From contig CAVPEB010000055.1 of the NCBI GenBank assembly GCA_963702765.1, positions 1-64,000 of the forward strand: a stretch of DNA of 64,000 nt. The letters run 5' to 3'. A program made the position numbers and the translations under genes. Below the pieces are notes generated by a model. The model worked only from the letters and a program-made list of their open reading frames with translations, had not been told where the DNA came from and ran no database searches. Source of the stretch: DATMNR01 sp963702765. Lineage in GTDB: Bacteria > Chloroflexota > Ktedonobacteria > Ktedonobacterales > Ktedonobacteraceae. Below, piece after piece: positions 16,817 to 26,691 of this stretch; the first letter of the stretch is position 1, and every line of letters starts with the position of its first letter.

Positions 16817-18094
16817 TCACACATGAGTGCCAGCGTTATTCTCTGGTTCCTTGGGACTACTCAATGAATGAACTGTTATTGATCCCTTGCGAGGCTTGGT
16901 TTTCTTAAATAAGCCTATATCTTTCTCTCCAGACATAAGAAATTTGAGCAACGATTTATCTTGGAACCTGCACGTTTGAGTAACCCCAAGCATTAACAAA
17001 TACTGGGGTGTAACGGATTTGAAGAAAAATTTCGATATCTTCCTTTGAACAGCAAGATGCCTGATGGCTCTTTCCGCCGTGTTATTATTCCATGGGATGT
17101 CGTCTTGTTCAATAAACGTAAAGATGCTTTGTCGATATCGCTTAAAACGACTTTGGTACCTGATGATCAAGTCGGAATGATAGATTTGTCCGTAATAACT
17201 CTTTCGTAGAATTGGTCTACCTGCTTGCTAAATTTCTGAAGATTTCTTTTCTTCAATCCATACTTTTGAACGGCTTCTAGTATGGGGACAATCAAATTCT
17301 TGACCTCAAGGATGAAAGATTTCAAATTCAACGTCGAAGGGTGACTTCCAGAGATCCTCATTCAGGTCACGAATTAGGTGAACAAGGCATTTCTGTTGCC
17401 GACATTTTACCGAATCGTAGCCAGGGTAAAAATCAGAGATCAGGATACCTTGATAGTCAGTCAAAAAATCATGAACAACCGCCGCCTCACGCGTTTCCGT
17501 CATCCTAAAGACCACATGAGTTCCGTCAGTGAAAACCCATACATAATGGTCAATACCCTGAATGTTGATAGTTGTTTCATCGGCGTGAATGAAAGGACTT
17601 GCCAAAATGTGCTCAATAAGCAGGTGTTCTGTATCTGCATAGGAACGGGCAAAGTTATTGAGAAAGTTTACAATACTAGCTTCACTGATCCGCTCATTAA
17701 ACTGATCCTCAATGGCTTGAGTAATGATCCGATATGGTAGACGAAGTACCAACCTCTGGTAAATGATCCATGATTGGAAGCCATGCCCGAATAATTGGGC
17801 TGTAGCAAACTTACTAATTTCCTCTGGACTGTAATAACAACAACATTTTTGACAATAACCTTCTGGTCCAATATATTTTGTAATAGTTTTTCTGCATCCA
17901 TTTTTAAAGAAAACAAGATCAATGATCGTTCTTTCAGCCATCTTCGCTGATGCTCGCAAGGGCATATCACCGCATTTGGGACACGTTCTTCTTTGCGGTA
18001 CTTGGGTTACTTTAGTTGCCTTTGGGATAAGTCGCATATATCCCTGATAACCTATTGACCCACCACGTCTCCTACTTCTGGTACTCTTCTCCAT
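16817..18094 (-). pseudogene. IS66-family transposase, two frameshifts
   Basis: Three reading-frame pieces rebuild one transposase. The first holds the zinc-binding Cys motif CPKCGDM and CQKCCC, then HADETTINIQG (first catalytic Asp) and LISDFYPGYDSV (second). The second piece covers the helical linker (LEVKNLIVPILEAVQKYG). The third holds the IS66 C-terminal signature IPWNNNTAERAIRHLAVQRK with the catalytic Glu. Frames break near 17320-17345 and 17165-17185, each repairable by one base. It starts 36 bases after the stop of the RecB-like nuclease gene, in the same direction. No convincing terminal inverted repeats were found. Confidence 0.85.
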
Positions 18095-18130
18095 ATCATC
18101 TTGCTGGATACTTATCTTTTCCCCTTGTAA

Positions 18131-19624
18131 TCAGCATGCGCGAATTTGAGGAATCGCCTCAAATGGACCATGAATCTGTTCACCAATAGATGTGGAAAGT
18201 TGTTTCGGATGATCAGCAAAGTCAATGTTCGGTTGCGAATCCGCAGTAAATCCTATCTTAGTAAGCTCATCAGTCAGTATATGCAAAGCTAAGCAATCCT
18301 CTTTATTATAGGTTTCCAGGAGTTGCTGGCACTCGGTATGCCGAGTTTCCTCCCATCGATGGCGCCAAACAAGCGTTTGTAAGCCTGACGCATCGGGCGA
18401 TGTCCAGAACGCACCGATAAATCTTCCAATGTCCTTCAATCTATTTGAAAGTGTGGGGAAATACACTTTACCATAAATGAAGGCAAGAACATTGGCCATG
18501 CGCCGCTTAAGCTGATCACATTCGGTTTGGTATCGTGTCCCTAGTTTCTCAATAGCTCTAAGTTCATACGTCCCGTAATGATAAATCGATGCCTCGGGGT
18601 ACTCATTGACCTTTTCAAGAAACTGGTGCCAGATTTGTTCTTCATCCTGTACGGAGTCTGCCCAGAATGGGTAATACGAGCAAACGTTGTTCTCACAAAC
18701 CAACAAACCAAAGAGGTAGAAACGATGTTGATCCGGCTTCCCCTCAATATCCGGAAAATAGTTCAATAGGGTGTCTTGATAGGACTGGAAGTTCTTGAAT
18801 ATAAATTTTGTTCGTCCTAACTGCTAAAGCTTGCAGTTCTAGTTTGTGAGGAGTATTTGTCTTCTTTGTTTGCTTCCGGCTTCGTCTCAGCTTAAATACA
18901 TAGGAAAGTTGTTTGACCGTAAAAATCCCTTTTTTGTGGTAGCGCTGCATGATCTTTGGAGTCATGCGATCCAACAGGCTCAGATCATCCTCTTTTCCGC
19001 TTTTTCTCTGCATAACATCCGAAATTGGCAGGATGGACAATGTTTGTTTAAAATGACAGGAGGAGGTTCAGCAGGTGCTGCTGCTAACCATTCCCACAAA
19101 AGGATCAAGGAACCGTTTCAGCCTTTTATAGTGTAGTTCCAGCTTTAATTCATCAACCTGACCTCCCATCCTCACAATGTGACCAACCGAAGGAAGCTTC
19201 TTCTGCATTTGTCCCAGCACGTATCCTGCAAATGCGAGCTCAAGTTCCTGTTCTTTGCTGATCATATGTGTTCCGACAACAATTGTCGGCTTCGTATCTA
19301 GAGTCACCTGGGGATGAATCTGCTCTCTATCTTGGTTAACACATCGCAATATGCTTCTAAGAATTCAATCTTGAGCGTTGCTTCGATGACGAGATTACCT
19401 TTACGAGCGAGGTCACTGACAATGTATGTTTTCTCTTCAAGGGTTGTTGGTTTGAATACATTGAGCATATTCATGTATTTGGTCTGATTGAGACTCTTTT
19501 GCTGTTCAATTATATGCATATACTCATGTGGCATTCCCTGCTCATCAGTACAAAGCATAAGGAATGCTTTTCGAGGGCATTGCGAATAGGCGACTACAAT
19601 TTCAGATGTAATAACATTGCGCAT
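18131..19624 (-). pseudogene. TM0106-type RecB-like/RNase H-like nuclease, four frameshifts
   Basis: Pieces in different frames join into one protein of about 495 residues. They are an N-terminal RecB/Cas4-like part (VVAYSQCPRKAFLML, ELAFAGYVLGQMQ), an iron-sulphur-type Cys cluster CPSCQFRMLC, a helix-hairpin-helix-like LLDRMTPKIMQRYHKKGIFT, and a C-terminal RNase H-like exonuclease domain (FPDIEGKPDQ, HYGTYELRAI, YNKEDCLAL). This is the layout of the TM0106 family of putative nucleases. Frames break near 19325, 19085, 19010 (an A-rich run) and 18750 (a T-run). It lies directly before the IS66-type transposase and probably shared its transcript. Confidence 0.8.
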
Positions 19625-19906
19625 GGGTTACTTTAACTCATTTCGCTGGTATGCAGTATCAGAGAATCCTTAGCTGAAGATGAGAGGAGTATACTCTGCA
19701 AGAGAGTCCAAGGTAAAGTGGTGAAGATGAAAGGGTACTACTTACCTATGTTATTCCAAATTCAAACGCAATTGTATGAGACCTGAGAAGAAGCTATGTG
19801 AACAGACTTCAAATTGTCCTGATGTAATGGGAAGTGAACTCAGTTACTATGATGCCTCTTCGGTCCACTTGAGATGAGTGCTAACTACCGTTTTACATAC
19901 AACTAA

Positions 19907-21604
19907 TCATACACCTGTGTTATGTACACTGAACCATCTCTCATATAATGCGGAATAAGCTATATACCAGTCTGGGCCATTTGGATATGCATCCTGTAGT
20001 TCCAAAATACGATCAAGTAGTTCTCGAAAATTGACCACAGTCACGCCTTGTATCTTTATGAGTTCTATTAGCTGAAGTACTTGCTCGATTTCTAAGGCAA
20101 CAATAGGTGTCGAAACAGATTTCTTGAAACTTTTCCAATAGCGGGCTTTGTAGAAAGCATCGATTGTATTTGGATCAAGCTTTCTCGCAATAAAAAGGCC
20201 ATATACAGGCTTTTCATCGCTTTTCTCAATCGCTTTGAACACATGCCTGGTGACAGGTTCACCTTCTGCAACCAACTGACGGCTCCCGCTCGTCAGTGTC
20301 ATTTCACATACAAGTTTGAAGTTATTATAGGTAAAGGTGAGATCGGCTTCACCTCCTTTAGCATGATGAATGGGATTAACATCCTCATCAATCCTAAAGC
20401 CTCGTGTACTGCCAACGGGCCCTACAATCTCATTTATTGCAAGAAATAGTCTCCAGACAGCCCATTCCAGGAATGCAGGAGCATAATCGGAACCACCAAA
20501 GAACGTTTTAGCACCAGTATTAAGATCTTCCAGGAGATCTTTTATCTCTTCCAGAGATGCTACCGAACGCTGGTTACGGTAAAACTGTATTTCTCTTACA
20601 TCTCGTAACTTGCCTCTTACACGAATCTCGTATGCCTGAAGCTCGGAAATGGTCATTCCTACTGGTTGAGCTGGAAGTGTAGTATTTTCTCCTACAAGAG
20701 TAGCAAGTTCAACGAACCGATTTTCAAGACTTACAATCTCACCTTTTAGGAAGTGTAGATTATCCGTTGGAAGTAGAGGCACATCAGGATCATAGAATAA
20801 TTTGAGATAATCCAATTCTGGAATGAGCGATGTACCATCAAAAAGAATAGCATCAACAATTGGTAAACGTACTTCGGAGAGAGCGAGTTTATTCCCCAAG
20901 GTTGTTAGTAAACCCGTCATGAGTGCATATCTACCATTGCTGTCCGCATAGTCAAGGAGAGACCCAGGTTGCAAATCCACCTTTGCCGCTACTACTTCCA
21001 ACTTTTGGTTAATATACCTGTTTTTATTGACCTTGCCCACAATAGCATTGTAGCCGATACGAAACTCTTTGATGTTTTGTATGGATTCTTCGAAAGCGAT
21101 TTCATCATCTTCGTCAAGCATACTAATAACGTAAAGAGCGATTTCAAACTTTGTGAGACCCGTTAACTTCTCTTCGCGCGCTCGTTTAAGGAAGCGTAAA
21201 AGTAAACGGTAGGGGCGAACATGAAAGCCTTGTAGACGTTTTCCGTTTTCTAAAGGCGAAGGAATTTGATATTTCATCAACTGCCGCAGAAAAATTATTT
21301 CCTCTAGCTCTGGATGCTCAATCAACATCGTTCCTACAGGAGTCATATCCCATGATTTGCCTCTTGACCAATCAGTTACAAATCCCAATTGTTTAAAAGC
21401 ACTGGCAAACTTTCGTCCTCCGTCATCACCTTCTACTACTCGGTCAAATTCCACCATACCAGCCCTGACCAACTCATTAAGATATTCCTGCTGCTCAGCC
21501 CTTTCGAAAGAACGTCCACCCATTTTAGTTCTAAAGAGTTGTAAAGCTTCCCTGAGGCGATGAGGATTGCGAACAGTTGTATTCCCTATATTCCACGTCT
21601 TCAT
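19907..21604 (-). CDS. AlwI-family type II restriction endonuclease
   Basis: A 565-residue protein beginning MKTWNIGNTTVRNPHRLREA, the characteristic N-terminus of the RE_AlwI family. AlwI itself cuts outside GGATC. A PD-(D/E)xK-like core may be the C-terminal GGEADLTFTYNNFKLVCEMTL stretch, where D and E lie on adjacent strands. The frame is intact. It follows two D12-class adenine methylase genes on the same strand with a 28-base gap, as expected for a restriction-modification operon. The recognition sequence here is inferred only from the family. The ribosome site before the ATG is weak. Confidence 0.85.
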   Translation of the reverse strand: MKTWNIGNTTVRNPHRLREALQLFRTKMGGRSFERAEQQEYLNELVRAGMVEFDRVVEGDDGGRKFASAFKQLGFVTDWSRGKSWDMTPVGTMLIEHPELEEIIFLRQLMKYQIPSPLENGKRLQGFHVRPYRLLLRFLKRAREEKLTGLTKFEIALYVISMLDEDDEIAFEESIQNIKEFRIGYNAIVGKVNKNRYINQKLEVVAAKVDLQPGSLLDYADSNGRYALMTGLLTTLGNKLALSEVRLPIVDAILFDGTSLIPELDYLKLFYDPDVPLLPTDNLHFLKGEIVSLENRFVELATLVGENTTLPAQPVGMTISELQAYEIRVRGKLRDVREIQFYRNQRSVASLEEIKDLLEDLNTGAKTFFGGSDYAPAFLEWAVWRLFLAINEIVGPVGSTRGFRIDEDVNPIHHAKGGEADLTFTYNNFKLVCEMTLTSGSRQLVAEGEPVTRHVFKAIEKSDEKPVYGLFIARKLDPNTIDAFYKARYWKSFKKSVSTPIVALEIEQVLQLIELIKIQGVTVVNFRELLDRILELQDAYPNGPDWYIAYSALYERWFSVHNTGV

Positions 21605-21632
21605 CCGTATGTGTTACCTTTTACGAGGATTT

Positions 21633-22677
21633 TTAATATGCTACAAACAGAAACTCTTGCACAGCATTGTTTTGATTTCCCACCTTATGAGAATGGGTGC
21701 CGAAAGAATATTTATGCCCAATGACATCCACTTTAACTCTATCTTTACCCTTTATGGCCTCGAGCATATCGATTAGCTCTTCACGGTTCGGTAGTGAATT
21801 GGAAGAATAGGAAACCACTATAATACTGTTTGAGAACTTTCGCAAGAGGCGTTCAAATGCACCGTATACCTGGGTACGTGAGTCAAAAGGGGTATCATAC
21901 TTGCGCAACTTTTTCGTCTTGGTATGATGTAAGATTTCAACTCCCTGCCAGTAGCAGCTCAATCCTTCAACAAAATGGTAGCGACGAAGATAATCATTAT
22001 CGGAGAGTGGTGTGTAATATGGGGATCCAAATATACTAAATCCGGTGCAACATCCAGGCTAAATACATCCTGGTTAAGCACAAGATTTTGTTGTCCATTA
22101 TCAAATATTGCGGCGTTCAGAAGCTCAATGGCCTCAAGAAATTGTTCCTGTAAGGATAGCTTGAGGTCTCTCCTTCCATCATCATACCTATTGCCTGTAT
22201 AAGTAAAGACACCACGAGGGCGACGCTTTACACATGCCCGGTTCAGCGCAGTAATTGCCAATGAACTTTTAAAGGGAGAAGCCAACTGCTGAATATTAGC
22301 AACTGCGTTATCGAGAAAGAGATTGTCTTCATCTGAAAAATAGAGGCCTTGAAATGTCTCCTGGATGAAGTTTTGCCGAATTCGCGTTAGGTTCCAGAAG
22401 CATCGCTATATCGTTTTCAGAAAGCACGTCTGATAGAGTTTGCTACCAACGCATTGGCTATGTGATAGGAATATTTCAGAAAATCATTTGCGATAACTGC
22501 TTTTCCGTGGCTCTTAAACATGTAGCTAACGCAACCACTACCACTGAAGGCATCCAGCACCGTATTGAACGGTAAGTACTTTACAGCGTCCCAGATAGAA
22601 GGGAGGATTCCTTGCTTACTTCCCATAAAGCGAGTTGGCGGGAAAGTCGCTGCTGTTTCGAGTGATATTGTTTGCAT
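21633..22677 (-). pseudogene. Second D12-class adenine methylase (M2) of AlwI-like system, frameshifted
   Basis: From the ATG at 22677 the frame holds PTRFMGSKQG and motif I VLDAFSGSGCVSYMF. Later pieces in other frames give VLSENDIAMLLEPN, RQNFIQETFQGLYFSDED and CVKRRPRGVFTYTGNRYDDG. The last piece is the catalytic region, which becomes DPPYYTPLSDNDYLRRYHF when one C is restored in the C4 run near 22028. Further frame changes lie near 22440 and 22395. The 5' end overlaps the first methylase by 97 bases. For an asymmetric site two methylases are expected, one per strand, so loss of this one matters. Confidence 0.8.
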
Positions 22678-23495
22678 ACTACAAGTACCTCTTTAACTTC
22701 ACCACGTTTATTCGGGTCTTTATTAATATTGCGCTTTGCTGGAACCTCGATGATCTTGCATCCTTCATATATATCTAAAATGAAGTCACAATAGGAATTG
22801 CTTACCAGTACATAACATCCTTGTCCTGCGAGTTCTTTCGCGGTTTTAGCTAGCATGCGTTGATCATCGATATAAAAGAATCTGGCAGTATAGCGTTTGA
22901 AGTCGGAATATTTAGAGACAGGATGATAAGGAGGATCTATGTAGACAAAATCACCTGATTTTGCAAAAATTCTTAGAGTCTCTTGATAATCTGCACAAAA
23001 TAATTCTGTATTTCTTAACGCAAAACTGGCTGCTCTCAGTCGTTCGGCGTCACAAATAACAGGGTTCTTATAACTACCAAAGGGAACATTAAACTGGCCT
23101 CGTTTGTTCACCCGATACAGTCCGTTATAGCATGTTCTATTAAGATAAATTATGCGAGCAGCCCGCAGAATAGAGTCTTCTGGTACCTCTGCCCGAAGTT
23201 TATAATAAAACTCTTCAGAGTAAGGATAGGCACGCAGTACTGTTATAAGATCATCAACATTGTCTCGCACCACTATATAACAGTTGATAAGTTCTGGATT
23301 TGAGTCAGCAAGGACGGCCTTTGCAGGTTGTAACTCGAAAAAAAGCGCACCTCCGCCTACAAATGGCTCAATATAGGTATCAAATCGAGTAGGGATGTTT
23401 TTGAGCAACGCTGGAAGAAGTTGTGTTTTCCCTCCAGCCCATTTTAAAAACGGGGACGCGCTACGGATGGTTTGTGAGATAGCCATTTTTAACAT
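22581..23495 (-). CDS. D12-class DNA adenine methylase (M1, Dam-like)
   Basis: A 304-residue N6-adenine methyltransferase of the Dam/D12 class. It carries PFLKWAGGKTQLLP (motif X), EPFVGGGALFFEL (motif I, SAM binding), RTCYNGLYRVNKRGQFNVPFG and the catalytic VYIDPPYHPVS (motif IV). The C-terminus runs to KEVLVVCKQYH. Members methylate the A of GATC-containing sites, which fits an AlwI-like GGATC system. The gene is intact, first in the operon, and overlaps the second methylase. The start may be the ATG at 23495 or 23486; neither has a strong ribosome site. Confidence 0.85.
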   Translation of the reverse strand: MLKMAISQTIRSASPFLKWAGGKTQLLPALLKNIPTRFDTYIEPFVGGGALFFELQPAKAVLADSNPELINCYIVVRDNVDDLITVLRAYPYSEEFYYKLRAEVPEDSILRAARIIYLNRTCYNGLYRVNKRGQFNVPFGSYKNPVICDAERLRAASFALRNTELFCADYQETLRIFAKSGDFVYIDPPYHPVSKYSDFKRYTARFFYIDDQRMLAKTAKELAGQGCYVLVSNSYCDFILDIYEGCKIIEVPAKRNINKDPNKRGEVKEVLVVCKQYHSKQQRLSRQLALWEVSKESSLLSGTL

Positions 23496-23937
23496 CTTTC
23501 AATGATCGTGTTTGCTCTGTAAGCAATTGTACATGTGAAACAGCAAATTAGCAATAAAACCAGGAAGATTTTAAACCAGATGTTCTATTGACTAAGAACT
23601 GCGTATAGATTTCACATTAAAAAGATACAGCGAATGCTGCGAAAAGAGGAAATCTCAACAAATGTTGTTTTCCCTTATTTTGCCACCTTACCAATCTCCC
23701 AGACCCTGTTCCTTTTGCATTCCCAAAAGCGGTAAAATGGAAACAGATGAGTATCAACATTCTGATAAACGTATAATGTATCATTTCTAGCCTGATCGAT
23801 TGAACGTATATGAACTGAGATTGAGATTGAAGCCAAATCCAACTACGGGCGAAGAACAGCAGCAATAGCTTCTTGATGTTGCGAAAACCAGAGATAATCA
23901 AGGCAATCTTTGCCTTAATTGATTGGAGGTGAACGGG
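23496..23937. other. Gene-free interval
   Basis: A 442-base space between the divergent methylase and glycosyltransferase genes. No repeat, RNA gene or convincing coding frame was recognised. It probably holds the promoters of both units. Confidence 0.5.
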
Positions 23938-25203
23938 ATGCGCGTGGGGATTATTGCAATTGGTTCGCGTGGGGATGTCCAGCCTTATGTGGCGCTGGGC
24001 AAGGGGTTGCAGCAGGCAGGGTACGAGGTTTGCGTGCTGACGCATGATGCGTTTGAGGGATTGGTGCGTGGCGAACATCTGGAGTTCCTGGCTGTTGGTG
24101 GGGATCCTCGTAGTTTGGTCGATCACGTTATGAATGAAGCTGGTGCGGGCAACAAGCCAAACGAGGTTGTTCTTATGAGCAAGTTGATCCCTCTGCTTAG
24201 ACCGCTTGGACGTGAGATTCTTGAGCGATGCTGGGAGCAGTGCCAGGATATTGATGCACTGGTGCTGAATGTGTTGGGGATTGTGATGGGTGTTCCGATT
24301 GCACAGAAACGCGGAATACCTATGTTCCCTGCGTATTTACAGCCGATGACGCCAACCAGGGAATTTCCGGCGCTTTCCTTTCCGGCAGTTCCTGCCTGGC
24401 TGAATCCTCAGATTACACCTACTTATAACCGGCTGTCAGCGGAGTTTCTGGACTGGCTTCGCTGGCAAATCTACCGATCTATGGCCAAAGCTGTGCATGA
24501 GTTGTTGGGGATGCATATGCACTCGCCGATGACCTTGTTTCAAGAGCTTCAGACGCCAACTTTGTATGGGTTCAGTGAGAGTTTTCTGCCAAGGCCTGCG
24601 GATTGGCCTGATTATTGCTACATTACAGGTTATTGGTTTCTTGATGCATCTGCCAACTGGCAACCATCGGCTGAATTGCAAGAGTTCATGCGGACTGGTA
24701 CACCTCCAGTTTATATCGGCTTTGGGAGTATGGGCAGTGGCGATGCGTCACATCTGACGGAGCTGGTGGTGCAGGCGCTGGCGCTTTCCGGGCAGCGCGG
24801 CATCGTTATGACTGGCTGGGGCGCTTTGAAGCATGAGCAGTTGCCTGAGACTGTGTTTGCCGTTGATGATGTGCCGCACGACTGGTTGTTTCCACGGACA
24901 GCGGCTGTTGTGCATCATGGAGGGGCCGGTACGACGGGCGCGGGTTTACGTGCCGGGGTGCCGACTATCATTATTCCTTTCATGAGCGATCAGCCTTTCT
25001 GGGGTGATCTAGTCTATAAACGCGGTGTTGGACCCAGGCCGATTCACCAGAGGCGGTTGAGCGCTGAGGCGCTGGCTGAGGCGATTACGCAGGCTGTGAC
25101 CGATCAGGAGATGAGGGATTGTGCGGCGATGTTAGGGGAGAGGATTCGTGGGGAGGATGGGGTTGGTAATGCGGTGCGGTTGTTTCAACAGTATGTGTCA
25201 TGA
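23938..25203 (+). CDS. GT1 glycosyltransferase (UGT-like)
   Basis: A 421-residue family-1 glycosyltransferase. The N-terminal acceptor domain begins MRVGIIAIGSRGDVQPYVAL, a sequence typical of sterol and macrolide glucosyltransferases. The C-terminal donor domain carries VYIGFGSMGSGD and VVHHGGAGTTGAGLRAGVP, the UDP-sugar-binding signature. GGAGGTG stands at good spacing before the ATG at 23938; a TTG 15 bases earlier overlaps that site and is not preferred. It likely glucosylates a lipid or secondary metabolite; the acceptor is unknown. Transcribed alone. Confidence 0.88.
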   Translation: MRVGIIAIGSRGDVQPYVALGKGLQQAGYEVCVLTHDAFEGLVRGEHLEFLAVGGDPRSLVDHVMNEAGAGNKPNEVVLMSKLIPLLRPLGREILERCWEQCQDIDALVLNVLGIVMGVPIAQKRGIPMFPAYLQPMTPTREFPALSFPAVPAWLNPQITPTYNRLSAEFLDWLRWQIYRSMAKAVHELLGMHMHSPMTLFQELQTPTLYGFSESFLPRPADWPDYCYITGYWFLDASANWQPSAELQEFMRTGTPPVYIGFGSMGSGDASHLTELVVQALALSGQRGIVMTGWGALKHEQLPETVFAVDDVPHDWLFPRTAAVVHHGGAGTTGAGLRAGVPTIIIPFMSDQPFWGDLVYKRGVGPRPIHQRRLSAEALAEAITQAVTDQEMRDCAAMLGERIRGEDGVGNAVRLFQQYVS

Positions 25204-25521
25204 AAAGATGCCTCTTGCAGTTGCCCTCGCACGGGTGTTGTATGTCTCGCAGTCGCCAACTGTTGCGCCTCACTGTTGGATACACACGCCTATTCCCTTT
25301 CATCATCCTTCCAAAAGCTGGTCCAAAATTACCGCGCATTTTGAGCGGTATATGAGCGGTATTTTCGATAAAAACTAAAACCCTTCACCATAAATTGAAA
25401 TGTAGGGACACCCGGTCAGAGAGGGCGCTCGCGCCGCCCTGGGTGATCGACAGGGCAATGGCTGGGGGCACAATGACCGATGCGCCCTCCTGGAGCTTTC
25501 CAGTCTGAAATGCTCCCCTGT

Positions 25522-25590
25522 GTCATCCTGAGCCGCAGCGCAGGATCTCGTAACGCAGCGCTGAGATCCTTCGCTGCGGCTCAGGATGAC
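25522..25590. repeat. 28-bp arm hairpin repeat (family D)
   Basis: GTCATCCTGAGCCGCAGCGC and onward (25522-25549) pairs with 25563-25590 at 27 of 28 positions around a 13-base loop. The half-unit GAGATCCTTCGCT...CTCAGGATGAC occurs again at 39373. The rest of the 551-base interval (25204-25754) shows only short GC-rich inverted repeats near 25400-25440 and no gene. Confidence 0.75.
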
Positions 25591-25754
25591 CGATAAGGAT
25601 GCTCAGCATCCAACAGGAATAATGGATGACACTGGACGTGCTCCATTCGTTCCCTCGTACGATTATTGAGATGGGGAACGGGGTGTGGCTTCATCGATTG
25701 TGGGGTGATCAGTAGCAGAACGAGAGTTATCTTGTACGGGAAAACAATTGGGTT

Positions 25755-26291
25755 TCATCGTACATCGCGTAAGGGGTTGAGCCAGCCGAAGAATCCATAG
25801 CGGCGGACACCGAGCAATTCCCAGGCACGGATTAGGCCAATGGCAAAGGCGCCCAATAGGCACGATATCAAGCCATACACATTGCCGGGCTGTGAGGGAT
25901 AAGTGAAGAGTTGATACCCATTCCACATTTCTAACCCATAAAGGGTGAAACTGATTATGACTAGAACGGCCCGTCGAAGCAAACTTTGCCAGTTGTTGGT
26001 CCGCCTCAAGAGGCGCCATGCCTGGATGAGGCTCGTCAACAGGCATATAAAGCTAAAGGGTATGATGATGAAGCCAATATTGAAATTGGGGATGAGCGCG
26101 AAGAGAGAGATGAAGAACGCATTCATCAGGGCGGTAAAGGCGCTGCCTGCGACAGCTTGTCTCTCCACCGGGGCCTGGGCAGCCACGATCTGCTCCGGTG
26201 CGATAGATACGGCCACAAAGAGCAGGCCGACGAGCGCGCCTCCTGCACTGGCGCTTGCGATGAAGAAGTTGGCGAATTCTGGTGGAACCAC
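25755..26291 (-). CDS. Membrane protein, paralogue of 36539-37141
   Basis: A 178-residue integral membrane protein with about five hydrophobic helices. It starts MVPPEFANFFIASASAGGAL, continues LVGLLFVAVSIAPEQI, and has the conserved VERQAVAGSAFTALMNAFFISLFALIP and IRAWELLGVRRYG near the end. The same landmarks (MVPP, LIFVVISIAP, LERQVKALTAYSALLNPVIISLFALVP, ARAWELVGI) occur in the gene at 36539, so they are paralogues. The start is GTG at 26291 with GGAAGG upstream. The function is unknown. Confidence 0.75.
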   Translation of the reverse strand: MVPPEFANFFIASASAGGALVGLLFVAVSIAPEQIVAAQAPVERQAVAGSAFTALMNAFFISLFALIPNFNIGFIIIPFSFICLLTSLIQAWRLLRRTNNWQSLLRRAVLVIISFTLYGLEMWNGYQLFTYPSQPGNVYGLISCLLGAFAIGLIRAWELLGVRRYGFFGWLNPLRDVR

Positions 26292-26422
26292 GAGATGAAT
26301 TCCTTCCTTGCTCTTGTTCCTTTGAAGTGTTACCAGCCTCTGTGTGAGCCATTGCTTGCATTATAGTTTGCTGGGCGGGGAAACACAAGGTGTATATCTG
26401 GCATCCACTCATCATTTTTCTT

Positions 26423-26504
26423 GCAGGCCTACGGCCTGCTTTGGGGAGAAGGTTGGGGCACAGCCCCAAACCCCAGGTGAAGGGCCGCGGCCCTTCACAA
26501 TCCC
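26423..26504 (+). repeat. Family A repeat, variant copy A9
   Basis: All three hairpins are kept with different sequence: GCAGGCC-TAC-GGCCTGC, TTGGGGC-ACA-GCCCCAA, GAAGGGC-CGC-GGCCCTTC. The tail CACAATCCC replaces CTGCACTCC. Linker CCCCAGGT replaces ACCCCGGCA. It forms a subfamily with copy A10. Confidence 0.75.
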
Positions 26505-26691
26505 ACTTCTTTCTGATTTATGAATGGATATCAGGCATCTTTATTGTGATAGCTTCGGGATATTGAGAGGGAGATTTGTGAGTGTGATGTGAAGTTGGTC
26601 TGCTAAGTTTCTGGTGTACATTGGGTTATGTTTTGTTGAATGTGGCTGTGCTGAAGAGATACAACCCGAGTCGATAGAAAAGGATAAGAAG

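Noticed and set aside
16720..19900. Terminal inverted repeats for the IS66-type element
   Set aside because: Only loose matches were found between the flanks (CCTTGGGAC at the left against GTCCAAGG at the right). They are not good enough to define ends.
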